Assembly (NCBI GenBank): GCA_016718845.1
Contig: JADKCK010000032.1
Location: 10,173 to 74,172 of the forward strand
Length of the DNA stretch: 64,000 bases
Source of the DNA: Sphingobacteriales bacterium
GTDB lineage: Bacteria; Bacteroidota; Bacteroidia; Chitinophagales; UBA2359
Direction of reading: 5' to 3'
Position numbers and translations under genes: made by a program. Shown here one piece after another: positions 15,753 through 24,484 of this stretch; within the stretch, counting starts at the first letter, position 1, and every line of letters starts with the position of its first letter. Below the pieces are notes generated by a model. That model was not told where the DNA came from, did no database searches, and saw only the letters and a program-made list of their open reading frames with translations.

Positions 15753-16201
15753 ATCTAAGCTAATTATTTTGCCAAAAAGATAAATTACCTAAAAAAACGG
15801 AATTTTCATTGTTTCATAGCTCTTCTTACCTCTTTATTTTACTCATAAATACCTAACTATCAGCATTTTATAAAATCATTTTATTATACTGTTTAACTTT
15901 TTGTTTTTTTATTTGTTTGGTAAGGTCAAAAAAGTGTATTTTGATATGTCGTAAAAAAACAGCACTTTTGCACCACTTTTCTACAACAACTAAAAATTAG
16001 CCACTTTATAAAGTTAAATCAATGCACTTAATACCAAAGTTTGAGCCTGCCCCGCTTAACGCGGAATCGGTTTTTTGTGGGGGTGATGATTGGCATACCC
16101 TAATTTGCCAAGTAGGTGGCACCCCCTCAGCAAAGTACGCGCAACCTACCCATACATCCATATCAAAACAAAATAACTACAAAAATAAATAACACACTTT
16201 T
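15753..16201. other. Intergenic region with no gene seen
   Basis: This stretch is A+T-rich and unstructured up to about 16040. It then contains one copy of the dispersed GCCCCGC...GGGGGTG element (16049-16165) just before the M14 gene. Confidence 0.6.
16049..16165 (+). repeat. Dispersed intergenic repeat, copy 1
   Basis: It starts GCCCCGCTTAACGCGG, continues GGGGGTGATGATTGGC and CACCCCCTCAGCAAAG, and ends near CAACCTACCCATAC. It is related to the copies at 21219-21407 (inverted) and 25655-25842. GGGGGTG and CACCCCC arms can form a hairpin. Confidence 0.75.
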
Positions 16202-18659
16202 ATGAAATTACTACAGCATCTGCTATTAGCAGCCTGTTTTTGTTTGTTGGGTATTGGCACAAGCCATGCCCAAATTGTCGAAACGCAAAAATACTCGCGC
16301 ATACGCATTTTCACCGACGAGGCAGGCATGCAACGCCTTAACGATTTAGGTATTGCCGCTGACCATGGACAATACCGTCGCGGAGCCTATTTTGAAACCG
16401 ACTTGTCGGCAACCGAAATTAACAAAGTACAACAAGCTGGTTTTACCACCACCATTGTACACGATGATGTAATTAAGTTTTACCAAGAACGTGCCGCCGC
16501 CGATTTTGAACGCATGAGTCACGCATCTGCCCAAAACCCAAACGAGCGCAGCAGCGCCGATTGTAGCAGCAGCGGCGGTTTTGACTATACCGTACCCACC
16601 AATTTTAACCTAGGTAGCATGGGCGGCTTTTTTACCTACAACGAAATGATTGCTCATCTCGACAATATGCGAGCTTTGTTTCCCGACCACATCTCCGAAA
16701 AACAAGCTATTGATACTTTTCAAACCCACGAAAACCGACCTGTCTATTGGCTAAAAATTTCGGACAACCCCGACACCGACGAAACCGACGAACCCGAAGT
16801 ATTGATTAATGCCATACATCATGCCCGCGAACCCGGTGGCTTGTCGCAGTTGATATTTTTTATGTATTACCTGCTCGAAAATTACCACACCAACCCCGAA
16901 ATACAGTTTTTGCTCGACCACACCGAAATGTATATTGTGCCATGTATAAACCCCGATGGCTATATCTACAACCAAACAACTAACCCCAACGGCGGTGGCT
17001 TTTGGCGCAAAAACAAACGCGACAACAACGGCAATGGCGTATTTAATAGCAATGCCGATGGCGTTGACCTAAACCGCAACTACGGATACGAATGGGCATT
17101 TGATGATACTGGCTCGTCGCCCAACCAAAACAGCGATACCTACCGTGGCGATGCGGCTTTCTCGGAGCCCGAAACGCAAGCAATGAAATGGTTTTGCGAG
17201 CAACATCAGTTCGAAATAGCACTAAATTACCACACTTATAGCAATTTGCTTATCTATCCGTGGGGTTTTATTGCCTCGTATCTAACCCCCGACTCGTCAC
17301 TGTTCGAAAACTATGCCCGCGTAATGACCAAAGAAAACAACTATACCTACGGCACCGGCGACCAAACAGTAGGCTACCTAGTAAACGGCGACTCCGACGA
17401 CTGGATGTATGGCGAGCAAACAAGCAAAAACAAAATTCTTTCGATGACACCCGAAGCAGGCTCGCCCGACGATGGCTTTTGGCCCACACCTTCGCGTATT
17501 GTACCATTGTGTAAAGAAAACGTTTGGCAAAATATGCACCTATTGCGTTTTGTACACAACTACGCCGAACTAACAACCGACCTGCCTACTTTTGTGTCGA
17601 CACCTGTGGTTGATGTACCATTTGTATTAAAACGTTTGGGGTTAAAAAACGAAGGTACTTTTACAGTATCTATACAGCCCATTAGTGCCAATATAGCTAC
17701 CGTAAGCGCACCACTTACATATACCAACCTAACCCTACTCGAAGAAGTAACCGCCAATTTATCCTACACATTGTTAACAGGTGCAACTGGTGATATTATT
17801 TACGATATAGTAGTAAACAACAACGAAGGCTTGATATTGACACAACGCGTAATACAACAATATGGCAGTTTAGACAATGTATACCAAAACAACTGCGACA
17901 ATACCACTAATTTTATAGGCACCTGGGCAAGCACTACCCAACAATACTATACCGCACCTGCCAGCATCACCGAGTCGCCCGATGGAGAATATTTGGATAA
18001 TACAGATAGCTTTTTATACCTTAACGATACCATTAACCTAACAAACGCCACCACCGCATTGTTGCATTTTTATGCAAAATGGGACATTGAAGATGGCTAC
18101 GATTATACCCAACTAACTGCCGTAGATATAGCAACAGGCATTTTATACGCCGCTTTGTGGTAAATACACCAATGCAGGCAGCCAATATCAACTACTCGAC
18201 GAGCCTTTGTACGATGGCACACAAACCAATTGGGTGCGCGAAGAGATAGATTTGACCGATTTTTTGGGCAAAAAAATACAGTTGCGTTGGGCTTTTTATA
18301 GCGACGGTTTTGTAACAGGCGATGGTTTTTATTTCGATGATTTAGCCGTTGATGCCAACATACAGTTTGCCACAGCCATTGAGCCAATTAAACCCAACCA
18401 AAACGTATTATTAACAGCACCGCAACCTAACCCCGCCACCGACCGCGTACAAATTGCTTACCATTTACCCGAAAACCTAACCGATGCGGTACTAAAAGTA
18501 ACAAACGCTGCCGGCTTGGTGGTAATGAGCCAAAAACTAAAAAACACCGAAGGCAACATTAGCCTCGATACACGCAAATTAACAAAAGGTTTGTATTTGT
18601 ATCGCATAGAGGCAGCACAAGCCACCTCTGATACGCAAAAATTGGTGATTGTGCGATAA
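16202..18659 (+). pseudogene. M14 family zinc carboxypeptidase with T9SS sorting domain, frameshifted
   Basis: An exported peptidase is split into frames 16202-18163 and 18207-18659. The first has a signal peptide (residues 1-24, ending SHAQ) and a complete M14 domain. This includes the zinc site IHHAREP, DLNRNYGYEW, LNYHTYSN for the third ligand and the catalytic Glu in TPEAGSPDDG. The second holds the end of an immune-inhibitor-like beta domain and a type A T9SS domain (PQPNPATDR, then LYRIEAA...KLVIVR). Removing one T from the run at 18141-18144 joins them as ATGIYTPLCGKYTN, a motif expected here. Either sequence error or recent inactivation; without repair the sorting domain is lost. Confidence 0.82.
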
Positions 18660-18703
18660 AACAACTCATCAACAATAACAATACGGCAAAACCCGTAAAA
18701 TGT

Positions 18704-18743
18704 AACGGCTACACAAGCACAATGCTCGTGTAGCCGTTTTTTT
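18704..18743 (+). terminator. Terminator between M14 gene and the BlaI-type gene
   Basis: AACGGCTACAC (18704-18714) pairs with GTGTAGCCGTT (18728-18738), then a run of T. The gene on the other strand ends at 18761, so it may serve both. Confidence 0.88.
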
Positions 18744-18760
18744 AATGCAAATTTACAAAA

Positions 18761-19170
18761 CTATTTTTTGTCTTTCGATTTTTTTTTGTCTTTCGATTTC
18801 GGTTCGGTTGTGAGCAAGGTATTAACAACCGCTGTGGGTGCAGTAGTAGAGGCAATTGCCATTTTATTTTTTTGCAAAAATTCAATCATTTTTTGTGCCG
18901 ATTGCTCAAAGTAGTGTTGCAATAAATGGTCTATTTTTGGTTGATGTAGGTTTCTTTATCCAACAACGGATAATACCTACAGTTACCCCCAAACGACTCG
19001 TAAGCAAGCACGCCATTTCGCTCCAATTTGCGCACCATTGACAATACCGTATTATAGGGCAGATGCTCGTTATTAGGCATTTGGGTTAAAATATCTTTCA
19101 TAAAACCATTGCCTGTTTTCCACAATATTTCTAGTATTTGCTCTTCGCGCTCGTTAAAATAATAAGCCAT
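18761..19170 (-). pseudogene. BlaI/MecI/CopY family repressor, frameshifted
   Basis: The uninterrupted frame covers only 18931-19170 (79 residues). It holds the winged-helix DNA-binding domain: FNEREEQILEILW, then YNTVLSMVRKLERNG and YPLLDKETYI. Adding one T to the run at 18934-18938 continues the reading as KIDHLLQHYFEQSAQKMIEFL and on to a Lys-rich tail (KSKDKKKSKDKK) with a stop at 18761. The result is a normal-length protein of 136 residues. The C-terminal dimerisation helix is thus encoded but out of frame. No BlaR1-type sensor protease is adjacent. A pair of 41-bp repeats with AAACTA/TAGTTT palindromes upstream may be its operator. Confidence 0.78.
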
Positions 19171-19193
19171 AGTAGTGTTATTTAAATGAGCCG

Positions 19194-19201
19194 TAAAGAT
19201 A
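19194..19201 (-). promoter_or_regulatory. Possible -7 box of the BlaI-type gene
   Basis: The minus strand reads TATCTTTA, one base from TAnnTTTG, 24 nt upstream of the start. It touches the palindrome at 19203. Confidence 0.5.
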
Positions 19202-19202
19202 G

Positions 19203-19284
19203 AAACTATTTTTTAGTTTTCTAACTTTTTTTTCGTTTAGGTCAAACTATTTTTTAGTTAGGGCATTTTTTTTTCGTTTAGGTA
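19203..19284. promoter_or_regulatory. Two 41-bp direct repeats with internal palindromes, candidate operator
   Basis: Units 19203-19243 and 19244-19284 each contain AAACTA-TTTTT-TAGTT followed by a T run and CGTTTAGGT. The palindrome is perfect in the first unit over 17 bp. They lie immediately upstream of the repressor promoter. The link to the repressor is inferred from position. Confidence 0.6.
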
Positions 19285-19350
19285 TCTTTTTTGGGGTAAA
19301 AAACACCTAAATAGCCATTATTTACCCAACTATTGCTTGTTTTAAGTGGT

Positions 19351-19758
19351 TTAAACTTCTTTTTCGGTTCTAAAAACGGTACCTTTAAACAAAGCCACTA
19401 TTTTTTGGTGTTGATTGGTAATGGGTACTTCGTAGATACCAAGCCTATTTGATAGGTTTAATTCGCGGGCGGTAGCCGTAAGCACATCGCCCTCTTTAAC
19501 GGCTGCGGTATGCGAAATGTTGGTTTCGATAGATACACTTACCCTGCCGTGCGAGTTAGAAGCAAAAGCAAAAGCACTGTCTGCCAACGAAAACGACGCA
19601 CCGCCATGCATCACACCAAAACCATTGAGCATGTCGCGCCTAACCACCATTTGTAGCGTACAAAAACCTTTGCCAATAGCCAACAACTCAACACCCAACC
19701 ATTGGCTAAAATAGTCGGATTTATACATGGTATCAAAAATTTCGTTGGGGGTTTTCAT
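19351..19758 (-). CDS. paaI: PaaI family hotdog-fold thioesterase
   Basis: This 135-residue hydrolase probably acts on acyl- or hydroxyphenylacetyl-CoA. The hotdog core and the catalytic motif NGFGVMHGGASFSLADSAFAFASNS (read in parts) fit PaaI-type thioesterases, including the active-site Asp in LADSAF. The start at MKTPNEIFDTM (19758) is preferred; the longer frame to 19827 adds a hydrophobic stretch not seen in the family. The crotonase 2 kb away could belong to the same CoA-ester catabolism, but the two are not in one operon. Substrate is not determined. Confidence 0.85.
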   Translation of the reverse strand: MKTPNEIFDTMYKSDYFSQWLGVELLAIGKGFCTLQMVVRRDMLNGFGVMHGGASFSLADSAFAFASNSHGRVSVSIETNISHTAAVKEGDVLTATARELNLSNRLGIYEVPITNQHQKIVALFKGTVFRTEKEV

Positions 19759-19874
19759 GGGTGATGATAAGTAAATATAGCTTGATGAAAAAGGTATTAT
19801 TAAAATTTGATTGCCTTTTGGGTACAAACAAGGGGTTATTGGTCAAGTTAGCCTAAACGGTTTGTTGTCTATTT

Positions 19875-20423
19875 CTACAAATCCAACAAACCGTCGGGCA
19901 AGTCCATTACAATAATTTTGGCATCTTCGTCTAGTAGTTCCACTATGTCTTCGTGTAGTGGTATCAATACCTCTTTACCTGCATAATCAACAGCGGCTAA
20001 TTGATGTTGATTGAGGTAAAATACATCGGTAACAATGCCAATGGTTTTGTCGTCGGTGTCTATTAAGGTGTAGCCTATCAAAAAATCCCAAGTTTGCTCG
20101 GTGTATTCTTCTATGTCCAACGAATGAAAAAAGGTGTCTAACTTATCTTTATCAAAAAATAAGTCGCAAGCTCGCAAACGTTCTGCTTGCTCCTTGGTGT
20201 CAACATCTTCTAACTTAATGGTTAGGTTTTGCTTTGAGTCAAGCTGCGACTGCTGCTGTACAAAGTACGGAAGGGTATTTTTTCCTTCGGAGATGTAGAT
20301 ATGTGGCAATGGATTGACAGACAGATAGTCTAAAAAAAAGCTTTCGCAAGCTATTTTTATTTCGCCCGATAAACCTTTGGTTTGTACTACTTTGCCTACT
20401 TTCTCTAATTTTATATTATTCAT
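19875..20423 (-). CDS. rimM: 16S rRNA processing protein RimM
   Basis: This 182-residue ribosome maturation factor binds S19 and helps 30S head assembly. The N-terminal RimM domain (KVGKVVQTKGLSGEIKI) and the C-terminal PRC-barrel domain (IGIVTDVFYLNQHQLAAVDYAGKEVLIPLHEDIV, read in parts) are in order. The start at MNNIKLEK (20423) is supported by the promoter box at 20483-20490 upstream. rplS is divergent on the other side of a 172-nt gap. The usual rimM-trmD-rplS operon has therefore been split here, with trmD absent. Confidence 0.93.
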   Translation of the reverse strand: MNNIKLEKVGKVVQTKGLSGEIKIACESFFLDYLSVNPLPHIYISEGKNTLPYFVQQQSQLDSKQNLTIKLEDVDTKEQAERLRACDLFFDKDKLDTFFHSLDIEEYTEQTWDFLIGYTLIDTDDKTIGIVTDVFYLNQHQLAAVDYAGKEVLIPLHEDIVELLDEDAKIIVMDLPDGLLDL

Positions 20424-20482
20424 TGTTGTTGTTTGATGGCTTTTGGTGGCTAAAAACAGCCTTAAAAAGCCTAATTTGGGTG

Positions 20483-20490
20483 CAAAGATA
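20483..20490 (-). promoter_or_regulatory. Promoter -7 box for rimM
   Basis: CAAAGATA on the plus strand reads TATCTTTG on the minus strand. It lies 60 nt upstream of the rimM start. Confidence 0.7.
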
Positions 20491-20552
20491 CGTTCTTGTT
20501 TTTTTTTGAGCAAAATTTTGGAAAAGTTTTGCAAAATTAGTTTTTTTTTCCG

Positions 20553-20560
20553 TACCTTTG
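20553..20560 (+). promoter_or_regulatory. Promoter -7 box for rplS
   Basis: TACCTTTG, 36 nt upstream of the rplS ATG, matches TAnnTTTG. Confidence 0.75.
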
Positions 20561-20595
20561 CGGTCTATTAGAGAAATTAAAAAAAGGTTAACAAA

Positions 20596-20973
20596 ATGGA
20601 CTTCATTAAGTACGTTAATGAGCAATTGCTACCGAAAAAAGAAGTTCCCGCTTTTAGAGCAGGCGACAATATTACGGTATACTACAAAATTGTAGAAGGC
20701 GAAGGCAAAGATCTTAAAGAGCGCATCCAAGCGTTTCGTGGCGATGTGATTCAAATCAAAGGCGGGCCTGCAAATGCAGCCCGTATGATTACTGTTCGTA
20801 AAATATCGGGCGGTATTGGTGTTGAGCGCGTTTTTCCGGCATGCTCGCCAAATATCGATAAAATCGAAGTAAATAAATTTGGTAAAGTGCGTCGCGCACG
20901 TTTGTACTATTTGCGCAAACTAAGTGGCAAAAAAGCACGTATTCCAGAAAGACGTATGCGCAAAGAAGCATAG
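20596..20973 (+). CDS. rplS: 50S ribosomal protein L19
   Basis: This 125-residue protein sits at the 30S-50S interface. The family signatures AGDNITVYYKIVEG, ERIQAFRGDVI, GIGVERVFPACSPNIDKIEV (in parts) and the basic RRARLYYLRKLSGKKARI run are all present, with normal length. The start gives an MDFIKYVNEQ N-terminus as in relatives. A promoter box and a terminator bracket it as a single-gene unit. Confidence 0.97.
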   Translation: MDFIKYVNEQLLPKKEVPAFRAGDNITVYYKIVEGEGKDLKERIQAFRGDVIQIKGGPANAARMITVRKISGGIGVERVFPACSPNIDKIEVNKFGKVRRARLYYLRKLSGKKARIPERRMRKEA

Positions 20974-21007
20974 TATTTTTTCTGCAAAATTTATTCCTCG
21001 CTTATTC

Positions 21008-21057
21008 AAAAGTGCTACATTGGTCGGTGTAATCCGTTACAATGGTAGCACTTTTTT
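21008..21057 (+). terminator. Terminator of rplS
   Basis: AAAAGTGCTACATTG (21008-21022) pairs with CAATGGTAGCACTTTT (21040-21055), with one bulge and a T run. Confidence 0.8.
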
Positions 21058-21218
21058 AGTTTACCCCACACCATCTACTTGTCGTTTAACGAGCTCCCAT
21101 CACGGTTGTTAAGCCTGTTGAAGCATCACCCCTGCCAAAAACATTTTTTGCGTAAACGGGTATTTTGGCTTTGCTTGACAAGAGCAAACAAAACTTTAAC
21201 CAAAGTGGGTTTAACTTT

Positions 21219-21407
21219 GATACAGACATGGAAAAGTTCTGATTGGGTGCTTGGCGCTTGCTTTGCTTTGGGGGTGCCTTATGCTGTGCAAATAGGGTAA
21301 GCCAATAATCACCCCCAAAAAAGACCGATTCCGCGTCAAGCGGGGCAAACGTAAATTGTTTAAACAACAAATGTAAAATAAGAAATTATTACTTACTTAA
21401 GTCGGTA
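21219..21407 (-). repeat. Dispersed intergenic repeat, copy 2 (inverted)
   Basis: On the minus strand it reads CCGACTTAAGTAAGTAATAA, GCCCCGCTTGACGCGG, GGGGGTGATTATTGGC, CACCCCCAAAGCAAAG and TCTGTATCA, in the same order as the copy at 25655. No gene lies in the 21058-21494 gap. Confidence 0.82.
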
Positions 21408-21440
21408 TTAAACTTGTTTGCTTGAAACCGCTGTATTATC

Positions 21441-21448
21441 TATTTTTG
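21441..21448 (+). promoter_or_regulatory. Promoter -7 box for the crotonase gene
   Basis: TATTTTTG matches TAnnTTTG, 47 nt upstream of the ATG. Confidence 0.65.
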
Positions 21449-21494
21449 CGAGTAAAAATAATCAATAATTTATAACCAATAATCAAATTTGCTT

Positions 21495-22268
21495 ATGCAG
21501 TTTTTAAAAGTTACGCCTCAAGCCGAGCCTAATATTGCACTTATTGAGCTTAACCGTCCCAAAGAACTAAATGCACTAAACCTGCAATTGATGGGCGAAT
21601 TGCGCGATACCCTTAAGGCATTAGACCAAGACCCCGAAGTACGGGTTATTATTTTAACGGGTAATGCGCGTGCTTTTGCCGCAGGTGCCGATATTAAAGA
21701 AATGGCTGGTAGAACGGCTGTTGATATGCTTAATATCGACCAGTTTAGTACTTGGGACCAAATCAAAAAAACTAAAAAGCCAATTATTGCGGCGGTGTCG
21801 GGTTTTGCATTGGGCGGCGGCTGCGAACTTGCCATGACCTGCGACATGATTGTGGCATCGGAGACGGCACAGTTTGGGCAGCCCGAAATAAAAATTGGCA
21901 CGATGCCCGGTGCAGGTGGTACACAACGTCTTACGCGCTCGGTGGGCAAACAGTGGGCAATGGAAATGGTGCTCACGGGGCAGTTTATGTCTGCCGAAAA
22001 AGCGTATCAGGCAGGTTTGGTTAATAAGGTGGTGCCTGTTGAGTTGTACCTGTCAGAGGCGTTTAAACTTGCCCGACAAGTGGCTGCCATGTCGCCTATT
22101 TCGGTGCAACTTGCCAAAGAATCGGTGCTGCAAGCCTTTAATTTAACTTTAAATGAAGGTTTGTTGTTCGAACGCAAAAACTTTTACCTCACCTTTGCCT
22201 CCGAAGACCAAAAAGAAGGCATGCAAGCGTTTGTAGAAAAACGCACACCTAATTTTAAGGGGAAATAA
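21495..22268 (+). CDS. Enoyl-CoA hydratase/isomerase family protein (crotonase)
   Basis: This 257-residue cytosolic enzyme adds water to enoyl-CoA in fatty-acid or phenylacetate-type degradation. The crotonase landmarks are the oxyanion-hole sequence AFAAGADIKEM, the second oxyanion Gly in SGFALGGGCELAM, and the two catalytic glutamates in GGGCELA and QPEIKIGTMPGAGGTQ. Length fits the family. The ATG at 21495 is preferred over an in-frame TTG two codons earlier. It is monocistronic, with a promoter box and a bidirectional terminator after it. The exact acyl-CoA substrate is unknown. Confidence 0.92.
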   Translation: MQFLKVTPQAEPNIALIELNRPKELNALNLQLMGELRDTLKALDQDPEVRVIILTGNARAFAAGADIKEMAGRTAVDMLNIDQFSTWDQIKKTKKPIIAAVSGFALGGGCELAMTCDMIVASETAQFGQPEIKIGTMPGAGGTQRLTRSVGKQWAMEMVLTGQFMSAEKAYQAGLVNKVVPVELYLSEAFKLARQVAAMSPISVQLAKESVLQAFNLTLNEGLLFERKNFYLTFASEDQKEGMQAFVEKRTPNFKGK

Positions 22269-22305
22269 AGACTGTTGTTTTATTAAATACATTTTTTATA
22301 AATAA

Positions 22306-22343
22306 AAAAAACTGCTTACCATCTATTTGGTAAGCAGTTTTTT
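22306..22343. terminator. Bidirectional terminator between crotonase and saccharopine dehydrogenase genes
   Basis: ACTGCTTACC (22311-22320) pairs with GGTAAGCAGT (22329-22338), with A and T runs on both sides, between two convergent genes. Confidence 0.9.
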
Positions 22344-22361
22344 TGTTTTTGAGCGATGCGT

Positions 22362-23717
22362 TTATTCGGCTTCGGTTTCGGTAAAGGTGATGCCGTGTTG
22401 AGCAAGCTCGGTAAGTATGGGTTGGTATACTTGTGGCATAATGGGTATTTGCACACCCGACAGATTAACCTGATTGTTGAGCAACATTTTAGCCAATATG
22501 CCCATAGGTAAGCCTACGGTGGCTGCAATGGCGGTGTGGTTGGGGTCGGTGCCTTTTACTACCATAGTGGCAGTTAACACATGTGGTTTGCCATCGAGTT
22601 GGTAATCAAAGCGGTGTAACATTACAATCATATCTTTATCGTCGGGGTGTAATTGCCATTTTTGTTCGAGCAAATCGAGTAAAATTTGAGCGGGCGTTAG
22701 CGGTTTGCTCATAGGTATTACTTTGTTAGCAAACAAGCCCAACCATTGTAGTTTTATGATGGTATCATTGTCGGAGTCTATTTCGAGGAAAGAAGCCAAT
22801 TGCTCTTGGGTAGTTAATTCTTCTTCTTCTTCGATGTAGGTAGGCGGCAAAAAAGACTCAATTAGTTGGCGATAGGTAAATTTTGCGGCAGGGTCGATAT
22901 GCAGTTGATTGTCGGTTAAGCCTAATTTTACAAGGGCGTGCCAAGCGTTGCAAAAACCGCTTCGGCGCAGGGTTCCGCGTACAAAAGTAGGTATGTCCTC
23001 AACGCCATATTTGGGTATATAAGGCAACGAGTCGCGGTTAGCATAAGCCTCAAACTCGCCGTAGTTTTCAACAAGGTGTGTTTCGGTAACTAAAAATAGG
23101 CGGTTATAGGGTATGTATTTGGGTTTGCCATTTTTTAGATATTGAGCGGTTCCGCCACTACCTGCTAACACAACGTTCATGGGTGCCCAAGTAAATTTGT
23201 AGTGCCAAGGGTTGTCGTCGGATTCGGGGGCAATGAGTGCGCCACAAAACGACCTAAGTGCGGTAATTTTAGCGCCTTTATTGCGCAAGCTATGCAATGT
23301 TTGCATTAGGCTCATGTGGTCTATGCCGGGGTCTAATCCCATTTCGCACATCATCAACAAGCCTTTTTCTTTAAATTGTGCATCTAACTGTTGCTCGCGT
23401 GGCGACACATACGAGGGCGTGATGAGGTGTTTATGGTGTTGTAGACAATCGAGTGCTACTAAGTAATGAAAGTCGGCGGGTAGGATAGAGATAACTAAAT
23501 CGGCTTTTGATACTAATTGACTGCGCAGGGTGGCATCGTTTACATCAAAAAATACCGCTTTGCCAGCGGGGTGATTATCAATTTTTTGGGTAGCTAAGGC
23601 GGTGTCGTAGTCGCCAAGGGTAAGTGTCCAGTTATTGGCGGCGGCATTGTCGAGCAGATATTTGATAAGGGCAGTTGCCGATTTGCCCGCTCCTAAAACT
23701 AAGATGTTTCTTGTCAT
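22362..23717 (-). CDS. Saccharopine dehydrogenase family protein
   Basis: This 451-residue NAD(P)-dependent oxidoreductase is related to the Lys9/LKR-SDH type. It has an N-terminal Rossmann motif (ILVLGAGKSATALIKYL), the family's ADLVISILPADFHYLVA and GLLMMCEMGLDPGIDHMS segments, and a C-terminal catalytic domain (FSGC-equivalent region around ALRSFCGALIAPES). Such enzymes interconvert saccharopine with lysine or aminoadipate semialdehyde. The start at MTRNILVLG (23717) gives the glycine loop its normal position; an extra six codons upstream are possible. It is transcribed alone. No other lysine-pathway gene is adjacent. Confidence 0.88.
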   Translation of the reverse strand: MTRNILVLGAGKSATALIKYLLDNAAANNWTLTLGDYDTALATQKIDNHPAGKAVFFDVNDATLRSQLVSKADLVISILPADFHYLVALDCLQHHKHLITPSYVSPREQQLDAQFKEKGLLMMCEMGLDPGIDHMSLMQTLHSLRNKGAKITALRSFCGALIAPESDDNPWHYKFTWAPMNVVLAGSGGTAQYLKNGKPKYIPYNRLFLVTETHLVENYGEFEAYANRDSLPYIPKYGVEDIPTFVRGTLRRSGFCNAWHALVKLGLTDNQLHIDPAAKFTYRQLIESFLPPTYIEEEEELTTQEQLASFLEIDSDNDTIIKLQWLGLFANKVIPMSKPLTPAQILLDLLEQKWQLHPDDKDMIVMLHRFDYQLDGKPHVLTATMVVKGTDPNHTAIAATVGLPMGILAKMLLNNQVNLSGVQIPIMPQVYQPILTELAQHGITFTETEAE

Positions 23718-23816
23718 ATTGAAAAATTTTAGCATTTAACTAAGCAACTAAGGGTTTGTTTTGCTTGGGTGTTGTTAGTTAGTTGCGGCTGTTTGTGTGT
23801 GAAGAATGAATTGTTG

Positions 23817-24236
23817 TTAAATATTGTAAAAATAGCCAAAATTCTTACTTTCTAAGCCTTTACGTAATTTTTGGTCACCTGTCCAAAGTAGCGCATTCAA
23901 CTCAAGTGCTAATGCCACAAATGCCAAATCTTTTTCGTCTATATCTTTGCATAAATCATAGGCTTTTTGGCGATTTTTTACAGATATAAAATTCATGTTT
24001 ATGAAATTTATATTACTTATAATTGTATCAAGAATGATATAGATTTCGCTTTCGTCTATTTTGCTGTATTTGAGTATTTTTTCTTTGTATTTGAAAATCT
24101 CAACAAATAAGTAATTCGGAGCATAGAAAATTATGTCACTTTTCATCAACGTGTCTCGCAGTTTTGACGACGAAACAAGAAGTGATGAAAAAATGATATT
24201 CGTATCTATGATTACTTTTGTGTAATTTTCTGTCAT
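23817..24236 (-). CDS. PIN domain toxin (VapC-like ribonuclease)
   Basis: This 139-residue protein has the acidic residues of PIN nucleases. Asp is in VIIDTNIIFSSLL near the N-terminus, Glu in LFVEIFKYKEK, Asp in DEKDLAFVALALEL, and the last in LLWTGDQKLRKGL. Members of this family cut RNA and act as toxins in type II modules. Its start codon overlaps the stop of the upstream small gene by 4 nt, the typical translational coupling of antitoxin-toxin pairs. Target RNA is unknown. Confidence 0.88.
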   Translation of the reverse strand: MTENYTKVIIDTNIIFSSLLVSSSKLRDTLMKSDIIFYAPNYLFVEIFKYKEKILKYSKIDESEIYIILDTIISNINFINMNFISVKNRQKAYDLCKDIDEKDLAFVALALELNALLWTGDQKLRKGLESKNFGYFYNI

Positions 24237-24460
24237 TGTATGACATCATTTAAAAAAGCGGCTCTATTTCTTTCCCACCAATTTTCTTGTATCTTTTCGG
24301 ATAGAGCAAGAATCTCGGTTGAGAAGTTAGCTTTTTGTAATAAGTTTTCTAGTTCTATTCGTTTGATTAGTTGTAACAACCAATCTTCACTTAGGTTATT
24401 TTTGGGAATATGCAATATCCATTCTTGGGTATTAGACTCAAGGTGAAATGTAGTTTCCAT
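24233..24460 (-). CDS. Putative antitoxin of the PIN toxin
   Basis: This 75-residue small protein is encoded immediately upstream of the PIN toxin with a 4-nt overlap. It has a predicted strand segment (EWILHIPKNN) followed by helices (SEDWLLQLIKRIELENLLQ). I do not recognise a known DNA-binding fold such as AbrB or RHH. The partner role is inferred from size, order and overlap, as in other two-gene modules with PIN toxins. Confidence 0.72.
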   Translation of the reverse strand: METTFHLESNTQEWILHIPKNNLSEDWLLQLIKRIELENLLQKANFSTEILALSEKIQENWWERNRAAFLNDVIQ

Positions 24461-24484
24461 TTTGTATGATATTTTAATTTTTAG

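Noticed and set aside
18856..19041. Small plus-strand frame opposite the BlaI-type gene
   Set aside because: The minus strand holds a recognisable winged-helix protein across this interval.
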